A DNA stretch of 64,000 bases from Streptomyces sp. NBC_00358 (GCF_036099295.1 NZ_CP107976.1:7316001-7380000), one strand, 5' to 3'; positions 23,718 to 31,825 are shown, numbered from the stretch's first letter. A program made the numbers and translations. Notes: generated by a model from the sequence alone, not told the origin.

Positions 23718-23805
23718 TGGTGTCCGAGGGGGGACTTGAACCCCCACGCCCGATAAAGGGCACTAGCACCTCAAGCTAGCGCGTCTGCCATTCCGCCACC
23801 CGGAC
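23718..23805 (-). tRNA. tRNA-Leu (anticodon GAG)
   Basis: On the minus strand the sequence begins GTCCGGGTGGCGGAATGGC and ends CTCGGAC-A-CCA, so the acceptor stem closes and the CCA tail is encoded. The anticodon arm is GCTAG-CTTGAGG-TGCTAG with loop CTTGAGG, anticodon GAG, reading CUC. A long variable arm (GTGCCCTTTATCGGGC) and the GGTTCAAGTCC T-loop confirm a class II leucine tRNA of 88 bases. It stands alone, between the sensor phosphatase and the M20 peptidase. Confidence 0.95.
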
Positions 23806-23991
23806 AAGGTGTTTGTCGCGCGGGTTTCCCTCGCGGCGACAGAGGAAACATTACCAGGCTTTCGAGGGCCTCCGATCACCCCCCGTCGCCGCGTGAACGG
23901 CGTGTGACGGGCCGGGACCGGCCTTGGGGCGGGAAGGGGATCGGGGAGAGGATGAGGGGGACCACCAGCGGCGACAGCGGGAGGAAGCAGC

Positions 23992-25317
23992 GTGAGCGAG
24001 AGCGGCACGACCAGGAACGTCACGGGCGAGGACGAGGTAGTGGACCTCTGTCGTGAGCTGATCCGGATCGACACCAGCAACTACGGGGACCACTCGGGCC
24101 CGGGCGAGCGCAAGGCCGCGGAGTACGTCGCCGAGAAGCTCGCAGAGGTCGGACTGGAGCCGCAGATCTTCGAGTCGCACAAGGGGCGTGCCTCCACGGT
24201 GGCCCGGATCGAGGGCGAGGACCCGTCGCGGCCCGCGCTGCTCATCCACGGCCACACCGATGTCGTACCGGCGAACGCGGTGGACTGGACCCACCATCCC
24301 TTCTCCGGCGAGATCGCCGACGGGATGGTGTGGGGCCGCGGCGCGGTCGACATGAAGGACATGGACGCCATGACCCTGGCGGTCGTACGGGAGCGGATGC
24401 GCACCGGCCGCAAGCCTCCGCGTGACATCGTCCTCGCCTTCCTCGCCGACGAGGAGGCGGGCGGAACGTTCGGCGCCCGGCATCTGGTCGACAAGCACCC
24501 GGATCTCTTCGAGGGCGTCACGGAGGCGATCGGCGAGGTGGGCGGGTTCTCCTTCACGGTCAACGAGAAGCTGCGGCTGTACCTCGTCGAGACCGCGCAG
24601 AAGGGCATGCACTGGATGAAGCTGACCGTGGACGGCACCGCCGGACACGGATCGATGATCCACAAGGACAACGCGATCACCGAGCTGTCCGAGGCGGTCG
24701 GCCGGCTCGGCCGGCACAAGTTCCCGGTGCGCGTGACGAAGACCCTGCGGCACTTCCTCGACGAGCTGGGCGACGCCCTCGGCACCGAGCTCGACCCGGA
24801 GAACATGGACGAGACGCTCGCCCGGCTCGGCGGTATCGCCAAGCTCATCGGCGCCTCCCTGCAGAACACCGCCAACCCGACCCAGCTCGGCGCCGGTTAC
24901 AAGGTCAACGTGATCCCCGGGCAGGCCGTCGCACATGTCGACGGACGCTATCTGCCGGGCTACGAGGAGGAGTTCCTCGCCGACCTCGACCGGATTCTGG
25001 GCCCGCGCGTGAAGCGTGAGGACGTGCACGCGGACAAGGCCCTGGAGACCGGCTTCGACGGCGCCCTCGTCGACGCCATGCAGACCGCGCTCTCGGCGGA
25101 GGACCCGATCGCGCGCGCCGTGCCGTACATGCTCTCGGCCGGCACCGACGCCAAGTCCTTCGCCGACCTCGGCGTCCGCTGCTTCGGTTTCGCCCCGCTG
25201 AAGCTGCCGCCGGAGCTGGACTTCGCGGGCATGTTCCACGGCGTCGACGAGCGGGTGCCGGTGGACGCGCTCCAGTTCGGCGTGCGGGTACTGGACCGAT
25301 TCATCGACGCGTCGTGA
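23992..25317 (+). CDS. M20-family metallopeptidase (dipeptidase/ArgE-like)
   Basis: A 441-residue cytoplasmic zinc amidohydrolase of the ArgE/DapE/CPG2 superfamily. The metal and catalytic motifs are all present: LLIHGHTDVVPA (His ligand and Asp), GRGAVDMKD (bridging Asp) and LADEEAGG (catalytic Glu plus metal Glu), with the last His in MFHGVDERVP. The dimerisation lid domain is inserted in the middle (KGMHWMKLTVDGTAGHGS). It will hydrolyse a dipeptide or N-acyl amino acid; the substrate is not clear. The start is GTG after GAGGAAGCAGC. A 20-bp-period repeat (GTCGTGACATGG at 25311 and 25331) overlaps its stop codon. Confidence 0.87.
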   Translation: MSESGTTRNVTGEDEVVDLCRELIRIDTSNYGDHSGPGERKAAEYVAEKLAEVGLEPQIFESHKGRASTVARIEGEDPSRPALLIHGHTDVVPANAVDWTHHPFSGEIADGMVWGRGAVDMKDMDAMTLAVVRERMRTGRKPPRDIVLAFLADEEAGGTFGARHLVDKHPDLFEGVTEAIGEVGGFSFTVNEKLRLYLVETAQKGMHWMKLTVDGTAGHGSMIHKDNAITELSEAVGRLGRHKFPVRVTKTLRHFLDELGDALGTELDPENMDETLARLGGIAKLIGASLQNTANPTQLGAGYKVNVIPGQAVAHVDGRYLPGYEEEFLADLDRILGPRVKREDVHADKALETGFDGALVDAMQTALSAEDPIARAVPYMLSAGTDAKSFADLGVRCFGFAPLKLPPELDFAGMFHGVDERVPVDALQFGVRVLDRFIDAS

Positions 25318-25342
25318 CATGGAGTGACACGTCGTGACATGG
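25311..25342. repeat. Short direct repeat GTCGTGACATGG over the peptidase stop
   Basis: The 12-mer occurs at 25311-25322 and 25331-25342, with GGCATGGCATGG after it. The remaining 220 bp to chpH contain promoter and leader elements and no gene. Confidence 0.5.
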
Positions 25343-25500
25343 CATGGCATGGCGTCGCCGGGCCGTCCCGACGACCCGCCGACCGGTCGTGCCCACCTTC
25401 CGGCGACGTGTCGTGGGGTGTTGACGCCGACATTCGCCCGTGCGTGCGGAGGCCGCCCGGGACGGGTGAATGCGACCATAAGCCCATAGCTCTAGTAATC

Positions 25501-25560
25501 CCTCCTCGTTACAGGTGTTGCGATCCGCTGCTTGGGATCGCATTTGCCTACAAGGAGGAA
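25501..25560 (+). promoter_or_regulatory. chpH leader: hairpin plus possible anti-Shine-Dalgarno
   Basis: TGCGATCC (25519-25526) pairs with GGATCGCA (25535-25542) around an 8-base loop. CCTCCT (25501-25506) is complementary to AGGAGG (25553-25558) in the ribosome site AAGGAGGAATAATG. If both lie in the transcript, the leader could fold so that the ribosome site is masked. The transcription start is not known. Confidence 0.4.
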
Positions 25561-25562
25561 TA

Positions 25563-25796
25563 ATGATCAAGAAGATCGTCGCCGCCGCGGCTGCCACTGG
25601 TGGTCTGGTTCTCGCGGGTGCGGGTCTGGCCGTCGCCGACTCGGGCGCCCAGGGCACCGCTGTGCAGTCCCCGGGCGTTGCCTCCGGCAACGTCGTTCAG
25701 GTGCCTGTTCACATCCCGGTGAACGTCTGCGGCAACACGATCTCCGTGATCGGGCTGCTGAACCCCGCCTTCGGCAACGCCTGCGTCAACCACTGA
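25563..25796 (+). CDS. chpH: Short chaplin
   Basis: A 77-residue secreted hydrophobic protein. The signal peptide MIKKIVAAAAATGGLVLAGAG ends at AVA (about residue 26), followed by one chaplin domain with its two cysteines in VNVCGNT and GNACVNH and the typical VQVPVHIPVNVCGN and IGLLNPAFGNACVN segments. Chaplins assemble into amyloid-like sheaths that lower water surface tension so aerial hyphae can rise. The size and position next to a long chaplin match ChpH of S. coelicolor (from memory). A strong AAGGAGG site precedes the ATG. Expression would be expected at aerial growth. Confidence 0.95.
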   Translation: MIKKIVAAAAATGGLVLAGAGLAVADSGAQGTAVQSPGVASGNVVQVPVHIPVNVCGNTISVIGLLNPAFGNACVNH

Positions 25797-25869
25797 CGTT
25801 GTGCCTCGTCCCGTGAGGGGGCACCCCATGGGTCACCTCATGGGGGTCACTTCGTGAAGGTCTGAGCTC

Positions 25870-25908
25870 GTCGGCCTCGGAGTGCGCGCCATGCGCTCCG
25901 GGGCCGAC
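25870..25908 (+). terminator. Hairpin after chpH
   Basis: GTCGGCCTCGGAGTGC (from 25870) pairs with GCGCTCCGGGGCCGAC (to 25908), with two G-U wobbles, around a short loop. A smaller CCCCATG/CATGGGG hairpin (25824-25845) precedes it. It separates chpH from chpC. Confidence 0.65.
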
Positions 25909-25957
25909 CGGCTTTCCGCGCACACGTCCCGTCCCGTGGGCGTGCGCGTGTTCCGGA

Positions 25958-25999
25958 TGGTCCACGTCCCCAGGACTGTTGGTCCACGTCCCAAGGACT
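25958..25999 (+). repeat. 20-bp direct repeat before chpC
   Basis: TGGTCCACGTCCCCAGGACT (25958-25977) is repeated with a single change (C to A) at 25980-25999; the period is 22 bp. The second copy ends 17 bp before the chpC ATG, so the pair sits where promoter or leader elements would be. Confidence 0.75.
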
Positions 26000-26016
26000 A
26001 AGGCAGGGATTCAGCT

Positions 26017-26991
26017 ATGCGACAGGTCACCCGCAAAGGCCTGATGACCGTGGCGGCGGCCAGTGGTGTGCTCGCGGTCACCGGTGTCTCCGCACACGCC
26101 GACTCGGGCGCGATCGGCTCCGCGTCGGGCTCTCCCGGCGTGCTGTCGGGCAACACGGTGCAGGCGCCGGTGAACGTGCCGGTCAACGTCTGCGGAAACA
26201 CCGTGAACGTGGTCGGGCTGCTCAACCCGGCGATGGGCAACGCCTGCGTCAACCACGGCGCCCAGGGGGGTGCGTCCGGCGGTCACGGCGGCCGGGGGAC
26301 CCGCTCGGGCGGTGGCTCGTCGGCCGTCGGCCACACCGGTCACTCGCCGGGGGTGGGTTCCGGCAACCATGTACAGGTGCCGGTCGACGTCCCGGTCAAT
26401 GTCTGCGGCAACAGCGTGAACGTCATCGGGGCGGGCAACGCGACGGCGGGCGACGATTGCGCCAACGACGCGACGGGGGGTGGCCGCCACGCGCACGCGC
26501 CCGGCGGCCACGAGACACCCCGGCCGGGACACCCGGGTCAGCCGGGCCACCCCGGACACCCGGGCCGGCCGGGCCACCCCGACCACCCTTGTCCGCCGGG
26601 CCACTCCGAGCACCCGGGTCACCCCGGTCACCCTGGTCACCCCGGTCACCCCGGTCAGCCGGGCCATCCCGGTCACCCGGGACACTCCCAGCACCCTGGT
26701 CACCCCGGTCACTCCCAGCACCCCGGTCACCCGGGGCAGCCCGGAACCCCCGGCCTGCCGGGCACCCCGGGTCAGCCGGGCACGGTCCCCGCGGGCAGCG
26801 GCCCGCACCATGGTGGTGTCTCGCAGATCGGTCAGCCCGGCTCGCGGGCCGCTGTGCGGACCGCCCCGGACAGTGCGGCGCAGCTCGCCCACACGGGCAG
26901 TGAGCTGCCGCTCGGCGTGGTCGTACCGGCGGGGGCCGCCGCGCTCCTGGCCGGAGCCGTGCTCTACCGCCGGGCGCGATCGGCGGCGTAG
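26017..26991 (+). CDS. chpC: Long, sortase-anchored chaplin with His-rich collagen-like stalk
   Basis: A 324-residue surface protein. After a signal peptide (cleavage near HA-DS, residue 29) come two chaplin domains (about 30-81 and 109-150), each with the two-cysteine pattern (VNVCGNT/NACVN; VNVCGNS/DDCAN). Next is a stalk of about 90 residues made of Gly-His-Pro, Gly-Gln-Pro and His-Ser/Gln-His-Pro triplets, a Gly-every-third-residue collagen-like pattern rich in His. The C-terminus carries the sortase signal LAHTG, a hydrophobic helix and RRARSAA. It should be covalently fixed to the wall and anchor short chaplins. The chpH neighbour supports ChpC identity; the stalk is longer than I recall for S. 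coelicolor ChpC. Confidence 0.92.
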   Translation: MRQVTRKGLMTVAAASGVLAVTGVSAHADSGAIGSASGSPGVLSGNTVQAPVNVPVNVCGNTVNVVGLLNPAMGNACVNHGAQGGASGGHGGRGTRSGGGSSAVGHTGHSPGVGSGNHVQVPVDVPVNVCGNSVNVIGAGNATAGDDCANDATGGGRHAHAPGGHETPRPGHPGQPGHPGHPGRPGHPDHPCPPGHSEHPGHPGHPGHPGHPGQPGHPGHPGHSQHPGHPGHSQHPGHPGQPGTPGLPGTPGQPGTVPAGSGPHHGGVSQIGQPGSRAAVRTAPDSAAQLAHTGSELPLGVVVPAGAAALLAGAVLYRRARSAA

Positions 26992-27128
26992 CGCACCGAT
27001 GGAGTGATGATCACATCAGGGTGAGACGCGCAGTCGGGAGCCGGGCCGGTGCGGCGCAGGAGTGATCGCTGCGCGGCACCGATGTGACCGGCCGCCACGG
27101 CCTTGGCCCGTGACCCGAGCGACGGTGC

Positions 27129-27150
27129 GGGCCCCGCGACGGCGGGGCCC
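27129..27150. terminator. Bidirectional hairpin between chpC and the DUF5703 gene
   Basis: GGGCCCCGC (27129-27137) pairs with GCGGGGCCC (27142-27150) around GACG. The genes on either side converge, so it can serve both. Confidence 0.75.
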
Positions 27151-27171
27151 CACCGGTTCAGCGGCCGTCCG

Positions 27172-27360
27172 TCACCACGTGGCACGCACCTGGCGGATGA
27201 TCCGTCGGCGCATCCGCACTCTGCGGCTGCCGTCGCGCAACAGACTCAGGCGGTCCAACTCCCAGTGTCCGTACTCGGCATGGTCCGTCAGCAGACGTGT
27301 CGTCTCCTTGCGGGAAACCCCGCGAGGTACGTACACGTCGACAAATTCGTATTCCGGCAT
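27172..27360 (-). CDS. DUF5703-family small protein
   Basis: A 62-residue basic protein, MPEYEFVDVYVPRGVSRKET at the start and RVRMRRRIIRQVRATW at the end. It is a very conserved small protein of Streptomyces and relatives. The function is unknown; the Arg-rich C-terminus suggests nucleic-acid or acidic-protein contact, which is only inference. It has no signal peptide. It is divergent from the acidic hypothetical gene at 27408, with 47 bp between the starts. Confidence 0.85.
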   Translation of the reverse strand: MPEYEFVDVYVPRGVSRKETTRLLTDHAEYGHWELDRLSLLRDGSRRVRMRRRIIRQVRATW

Positions 27361-27407
27361 CGCATCTATTGTGCGGGCAGAGGCCCTGTACGGATAGCGT
27401 CTGCACT

Positions 27408-28097
27408 ATGTCTGATGCTGTGCAGCCCACCGCTGCCGAGGTACGTGCCGCCGCCGAGGCGGTCAAGACCGCACTCGACCGCCACCTGGCCGCGGTCGAG
27501 CGCAGGACGGGCGACGACGACCCGGCCGTGTACGAGGCGTTCAACGAGCTCGCCGCGGCGGCCGAGGAGTACGACGAGGTCCTCTACGACCGCTATGACG
27601 AGGTCACGCCCTTCGAGATCCCCGGCAGTGACGACACGCTGCCTCCGTACACCGGACCCGAGGAGCCGAACGCGCTGAGCGTGGTGATCCGCCGGGACTA
27701 CGCGGTGGTGGAGCCGCAGCGACTGCTGGCGCAGGCCCAGCGGGTGGAGGCCGTGGAGGAGGACGGCGCCACCGCCACCGAGGGCTTCGACGCGGCGTCC
27801 GGCACCGTTCACGGTGCGCTCGGGGTCCTCTTCGGAGAGTTCGAGCCGGACGAGATCGCCACCCGGCACAAGGAATTCGGACTGGAGGAGGGCGACTCCA
27901 CACTCTGGGTGACCGCCGCGGACGAACCCGCCGAGCCCGGTGAGTGGCTGGAGGCACCCTTCGAGTCGATCGACCCGCAGCGTGTCGTCTGCCGTTTCGA
28001 CGTCAGCGCCGTCTTCGACGACGAGTCGGACGACGACGATCTGGACGACGACCTCGGCCCCGACGGCGAGACCGACCCGCTGGACGGGGACCGCTGA
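27408..28097 (+). CDS. Acidic conserved hypothetical protein
   Basis: A 229-residue soluble and strongly acidic protein, ending in a run of Asp/Glu (DDESDDDDLDDDLGPDGE). The N-terminal 60 residues are probably helical; the middle contains NALSVVIRRDYAVVEPQRL, typical of a family found across Streptomyces with no assigned role. There is no ribosome site: TAGCGT (27395-27400) lies 7 bases before the ATG, which fits a leaderless transcript. It diverges from the basic DUF5703 protein, so an acidic-basic partner pair is conceivable but unproven. A perfect 17-bp hairpin ends it. Confidence 0.75.
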   Translation: MSDAVQPTAAEVRAAAEAVKTALDRHLAAVERRTGDDDPAVYEAFNELAAAAEEYDEVLYDRYDEVTPFEIPGSDDTLPPYTGPEEPNALSVVIRRDYAVVEPQRLLAQAQRVEAVEEDGATATEGFDAASGTVHGALGVLFGEFEPDEIATRHKEFGLEEGDSTLWVTAADEPAEPGEWLEAPFESIDPQRVVCRFDVSAVFDDESDDDDLDDDLGPDGETDPLDGDR

Positions 28098-28122
28098 GGC
28101 GGGCCCCTCACGACGCCGCACA

Positions 28123-28160
28123 CGGGTGGCGGCCACCGGATTTCCGGTGGCCGCCACCCG
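28123..28160. terminator. Perfect 17-bp convergent hairpin
   Basis: CGGGTGGCGGCCACCGG (28123-28139) pairs with its exact complement at 28144-28160 around ATTT. It lies between convergent genes ending at 28097 and 28277. Confidence 0.85.
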
Positions 28161-28276
28161 CGTTTCGCCGCACCGCCGCACTCTTCGCACCGCCGCACCG
28201 TTCACAGCGGTACGGACACCCAGGGGCCCAGCCGCACTCGTGCTGCGGCCCCCTGTCCAAGGGTCCGGCGCGCTGA

Positions 28277-30571
28277 TCAGCCCTGTGCCGGTGCCTGCGC
28301 CTTCAGCAGGGCCTGGAGGCGCGTGGTGCGCGGCTTCTGGGGGACCTCCGCCACCGCGTGCGGCAGGGCCTGCTCCACCCCGTGCACGACGGACAGGTGC
28401 CGCTCGGCCCGCCCGAAGGCGGTGTAGACCCACGGCCGGGTCAGGGCCGCCGCTGCGTCGCCGGGGAGCACCACGACCGCGGCGGGCCAGCGCAGGCCCA
28501 CCGCCTGGTGCGCGGTGAGCGCCCACCCGTGCCGTACGGCCTGCTCCACCCGCTCCTTCGGTACGACGACAGGGGCGCCCGAGCACTCGAGGTGCAGGCC
28601 CTCGGCGTCGGCCTTCACCACATGGCCCGGCAGCGTACGACCGGGTGCGGGGGAGTAGACGATCCGGTCGCCCGGGTCGAAGCCGCCGAAACGGCCGGGA
28701 CCGGGATTCAGCCGTTCCTTGAGAGCGGTGTTGAGCGCCCTGGTGCCGACCGCGCCGCCGTGTCCCGGGGTGATCACCTGTGTCTGCTCGGCCGGGATGC
28801 CGATAGCGCGCGGCACCGAGTCCGCGACCAGCTGAACGGTCCGGTGCACCGCCTCGCCGGCGTCGCGCACCGGGACGATCACGACCTCCTTGCCGGGCGC
28901 CTCGACCTGGTTGAGCTCGCCGATGCCGACCCCGGACACCAGCTCGCCGATGGGGCCCGGGTCAGGAGTCCGCGAAGCCACCTGCGGGCAGGCGCGGGCG
29001 GCGAGCAGGTCGGCGAAGACCCGGCCGGGCCCCGCCGACCAGAGCACCCCCGGATCACCGCTCAGGACGAGGCGGGCCCCGTCCGGCAGCGACTCGGCGA
29101 GCATCGCCGCCGTCTCGACGTCGAGCTGCGGCGCGTCGAGGACGACCAGGACGTCCAGGTCCAGGGCGCCGTCCGTGTCCCGGCCGGGACCCTCGCTTCC
29201 GGAGAGGAGCCCGGCGACGGTGGCGACACCGGTCGCCGCCCCGTCGGCGGGACCGTCCGCGGGGGCGCCGGTCTCTCGGGCCGGGAAACCGTCGCGGCCC
29301 ACTGCGGTGTGCGTCGCGGCCCAGCCGCGCAGGCCGAGCCCCCGCGCCGCGCGCAGCAGCGCCGCGGCCTCGGCCCGGGAGGCGTCGCCGCCGGTGTGCA
29401 GGACCAGGCCGTGCGTGGCGACCGCCCGGATCAGCTCCCCGGCGGAACGGGGTGCCGCGGCCGCGGCCCGCTCCCAGTCGGCGGCCGAACCGTCCTCCTT
29501 CGGCACCGAGTTCATCACCCGGGCGAGTCCGTCGGCGAGGCTCTCCTCGGCGAGCGCGTACCGCTCCAGGCCGATCAGGATCCGCACCGGGCGCTCCTGC
29601 GGCTCCTCGGCGTCGTCGTCCGCGTCGTCCTCGGGCGCCGGGGCCGGGGGAGCCGTGTCCAGCGCGTCCTGGAAGACGAGGGCCTCGCCCTCCGCCAGAG
29701 CGCTCTGCACGGCCGCGTCCGGGTCCGGCACCGAGCGCTGGGAGAGCGCGGCGGTGAGCTGCGGGGCGTCCAGCGCGGTGTGCCCGGCGACGGCCGCCTG
29801 TTCGAGCAGCCACAAGGTCAGTGCCATGCCACGACGCTCGTCGTCCGGGCCGCACTCCGCGCCGAGCAGTTCCCGGGAGAACCCGTCGGCCTGCTCGGGC
29901 CGTACTCCGGGAACCCGCAGCAACTGCCAGGGGTCCTCGCGCAGTTGGTCGTCGGCTCCTTCGCCCAGGACCGCGACGACCTGTGCGGCGAGCGCTTCGG
30001 GGGCGCCGCCCGCAGCCAAGACGGCACGGACGGCCCCGACGGCTTCCGGCGCGGCGGTCGGGGCGGGCGCGGTCGCGGCGGCCACAGGTCGCGGTCGCGG
30101 TACGGGCTCCTGCGGGGCCCTGCGCGGTTCGGGAGCCGGCTCACGGAAGGCGGTGGACACGGGCTTCTCGCCGCTCTCCACGGCCCGCACCGCCGCGAGC
30201 AGGTCCGCGGCCGTGCCGCTGAGCTTGGTCCCGGCCTCGATCGGTGCCTGCTTCTCGGCCTTCCGCCGCTCGATCCGCTCCCGCTCCACGCGCTGGGCCG
30301 CCAGTTCGGCAGCCGCCTCGGACAACTGGGCGGCGCCTTCGGCGGGTTCGGCCCCCGCGGCGGCCTCCGTCCCGGCGACGGCCTCCGCGTCCGTACCGTC
30401 GCCCGTGACGGTGGCCTCGTCCCCCGAAAGGTCCCCGGAAGGGTCCCCGTCCGGGGAACGCGTGTCCGCGTGGCCCACGTCCTCGCCCGTGTTCCGGGGG
30501 GTGCCGGCGGTCGTGTCCGCGCCCGGCGTCCCCGGCTCCGCGTCCTCCGTGGTCTCGGGCTCCGTGCTCAC
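28277..30571 (-). CDS. RecD-like helicase homologue with degenerate ATPase motifs
   Basis: A 764-residue protein with the overall layout of RecD2/TraA-type SF1 helicases. An acidic, disordered N-terminus (1-100) precedes helix-hairpin-helix-like segments (DPWQLLRVPGVRPEQADGF, about 213-232). The RecA-like core follows. Where Walker A (GGPGTGKT) should be, it has LHTGGDASRAEAAAL (391-405), with no Lys-Thr. Walker B reads VLVVLDAPQLD (about 474-484) instead of VxDEAxxxD. The motif equivalent to GDxxQL is SGDPGVLW, and the C-terminal LTAHQAVGL and YTAFGRAERHLSVVHG keep the shape of motifs V and VI. It therefore probably does not hydrolyse ATP. The GTG start overlaps the aldo/keto reductase stop (GTGA, 30568-30571), so the genes are translationally coupled. 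Confidence 0.72.
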   Translation of the reverse strand: MSTEPETTEDAEPGTPGADTTAGTPRNTGEDVGHADTRSPDGDPSGDLSGDEATVTGDGTDAEAVAGTEAAAGAEPAEGAAQLSEAAAELAAQRVERERIERRKAEKQAPIEAGTKLSGTAADLLAAVRAVESGEKPVSTAFREPAPEPRRAPQEPVPRPRPVAAATAPAPTAAPEAVGAVRAVLAAGGAPEALAAQVVAVLGEGADDQLREDPWQLLRVPGVRPEQADGFSRELLGAECGPDDERRGMALTLWLLEQAAVAGHTALDAPQLTAALSQRSVPDPDAAVQSALAEGEALVFQDALDTAPPAPAPEDDADDDAEEPQERPVRILIGLERYALAEESLADGLARVMNSVPKEDGSAADWERAAAAAPRSAGELIRAVATHGLVLHTGGDASRAEAAALLRAARGLGLRGWAATHTAVGRDGFPARETGAPADGPADGAATGVATVAGLLSGSEGPGRDTDGALDLDVLVVLDAPQLDVETAAMLAESLPDGARLVLSGDPGVLWSAGPGRVFADLLAARACPQVASRTPDPGPIGELVSGVGIGELNQVEAPGKEVVIVPVRDAGEAVHRTVQLVADSVPRAIGIPAEQTQVITPGHGGAVGTRALNTALKERLNPGPGRFGGFDPGDRIVYSPAPGRTLPGHVVKADAEGLHLECSGAPVVVPKERVEQAVRHGWALTAHQAVGLRWPAAVVVLPGDAAAALTRPWVYTAFGRAERHLSVVHGVEQALPHAVAEVPQKPRTTRLQALLKAQAPAQG

Positions 30572-31551
30572 AGCGTGCTCCAGTCGTGATCGGGATAGTG
30601 GTGCACCGGGGCCGACACGTCGTCGAGCGCCCGGCAGATCTCGTCAGGAAGACTAAGGGTCTCCACTGACAACGCGGCCGTGAGCTGCTGCGCGTTGCGC
30701 GCGCCGACGATGGGCGCGACGACTCCGGGCCGGTCGCGGACCCAGGCGAGCGCCACCTGCAGTGCGGTCACGGCGAGACCGTCGGCCGCGGTCGTCACCG
30801 CCTCCACGATTCTGCTCGCCGTGTCGTCGAGATACGGGGCGACGAACGGCGCGAGGTGTTCCGAACCGCCCCGGGAGTCGGTCGGCGTCCCGTTGCGGTA
30901 CTTGCCCGTGAGCACGCCCCGGCCCAGCGGCGAGGAGGGCAGCAGGCCGATGCCCAGGTCGAGGGCGGCGGGCAGCACCTCCCGCTCGATGCCGCGCTGG
31001 AGCAGGGAGTACTCCATCTGCGTACTGGCCAGCCGGGTGCGTATACCGGGTGCCGCGAGCTGCCAGGTGGCGGCCTTGGCGAGCTGCCAGCCGCAGTAGT
31101 TGGACACGCCCGCGTAGCGCGCCCGGCCGCTGCTCACGGCCAGGTCGAGGGCCTGGAGGGTCTCCTCCAGGGGTGTGCAGGGGTCGTAGCCGTGGACGTG
31201 CCACAGGTCCACGTAGTCGGTGCCCAGGCGGGCGAGCGAGGCGTCCAGGGCCGACAGCAGATGGCTGCGCGAGCCGTCGAAGCGGCGGTCGGGGTCGCGG
31301 ACGCTGCCCGCCTTCGTCGAGATGACCAGGTCCCGGCGCGGCACGAGCCCTTCCATGAGCTGCCCGAGGAGGTACTCGGCCTCGCCGTCGCCGTACACGT
31401 CCGCCGTGTCGACGAGGGTCCCGCCCGCTTCCCAGAACGTCTTCAAGAGGTCCGCGGCGTCATGCTCGTCGGTGTCCCGCCCCCAGGTGAGGGTGCCGAG
31501 TCCGATCCGGGAAACACGCAGGCCGGTACGGCCGAGATGCCTCTGCTCCAT
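30568..31551 (-). CDS. Aldo/keto reductase
   Basis: A 327-residue NADPH-dependent oxidoreductase of the AKR TIM-barrel superfamily. Catalytic residues lie in DTADVYGDGEAE (Asp and Tyr), in STKAG (Lys) and in WHVHGYDP (His), and the cofactor segment is near SPLGRGVLTGKY and VGARNAQQL. It most resembles the YajO/potassium-channel-beta-like group; the physiological carbonyl substrate is unknown. I chose the ATG complementary to 31549-31551, where the conserved MEQRHLGRTGLRVSRIGLGT begins; the frame upstream is not protein-like. The downstream RecD-like gene overlaps its stop by 4 bp. Confidence 0.88.
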   Translation of the reverse strand: MEQRHLGRTGLRVSRIGLGTLTWGRDTDEHDAADLLKTFWEAGGTLVDTADVYGDGEAEYLLGQLMEGLVPRRDLVISTKAGSVRDPDRRFDGSRSHLLSALDASLARLGTDYVDLWHVHGYDPCTPLEETLQALDLAVSSGRARYAGVSNYCGWQLAKAATWQLAAPGIRTRLASTQMEYSLLQRGIEREVLPAALDLGIGLLPSSPLGRGVLTGKYRNGTPTDSRGGSEHLAPFVAPYLDDTASRIVEAVTTAADGLAVTALQVALAWVRDRPGVVAPIVGARNAQQLTAALSVETLSLPDEICRALDDVSAPVHHYPDHDWSTL

Positions 31552-31811
31552 GGACGCCGAGATTACTGTCCGGCACCGGCCGTGTGGGGGCCTGTGGACA
31601 ACGGAAATCTCACCGATTGCCGCACGTGACACCCGGTGGAGGGTGCCGGAGTCCGCCACCCGGGCACCCGGGAGGACACAACGGGCGGCACCGGCCGGAC
31701 GCGAGCGGCGGCGAAGGCCGCCGCGGCAGGGTCTCCGGCACCGCACCGAGAAGGCGAACGCGCCGCTCCCCGCCCGGGGCGCACGCACGCTAGGGTCTCG
31801 GACACAGGGAC

Positions 31812-31825
31812 GTTACTGATCGGTA
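31812..31825. promoter_or_regulatory. Near-palindrome TTACTGATCGGTAA before the LLM gene
   Basis: The element (31813-31826 for the full 14-mer) is palindromic except for one pair and ends 12 bp before the LLM oxidoreductase ATG. Its 13-base core recurs at 1493-1505. TAGGGT just upstream (about 31791) is a possible -10, so a repressor bound here would block transcription or early elongation. This role is inferred. Confidence 0.4.

Noticed and set aside
23718..23805. tRNA-Leu as an integration site with adjacent att repeat or integrase
   Set aside because: No integrase gene and no second copy of the tRNA 3' end were seen in the window.
25311..25360. GTCGTGACATGG repeats as an insertion footprint
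   Set aside because: Only two short copies with a 20-bp period and no inverted ends or target duplication; more likely local slippage.
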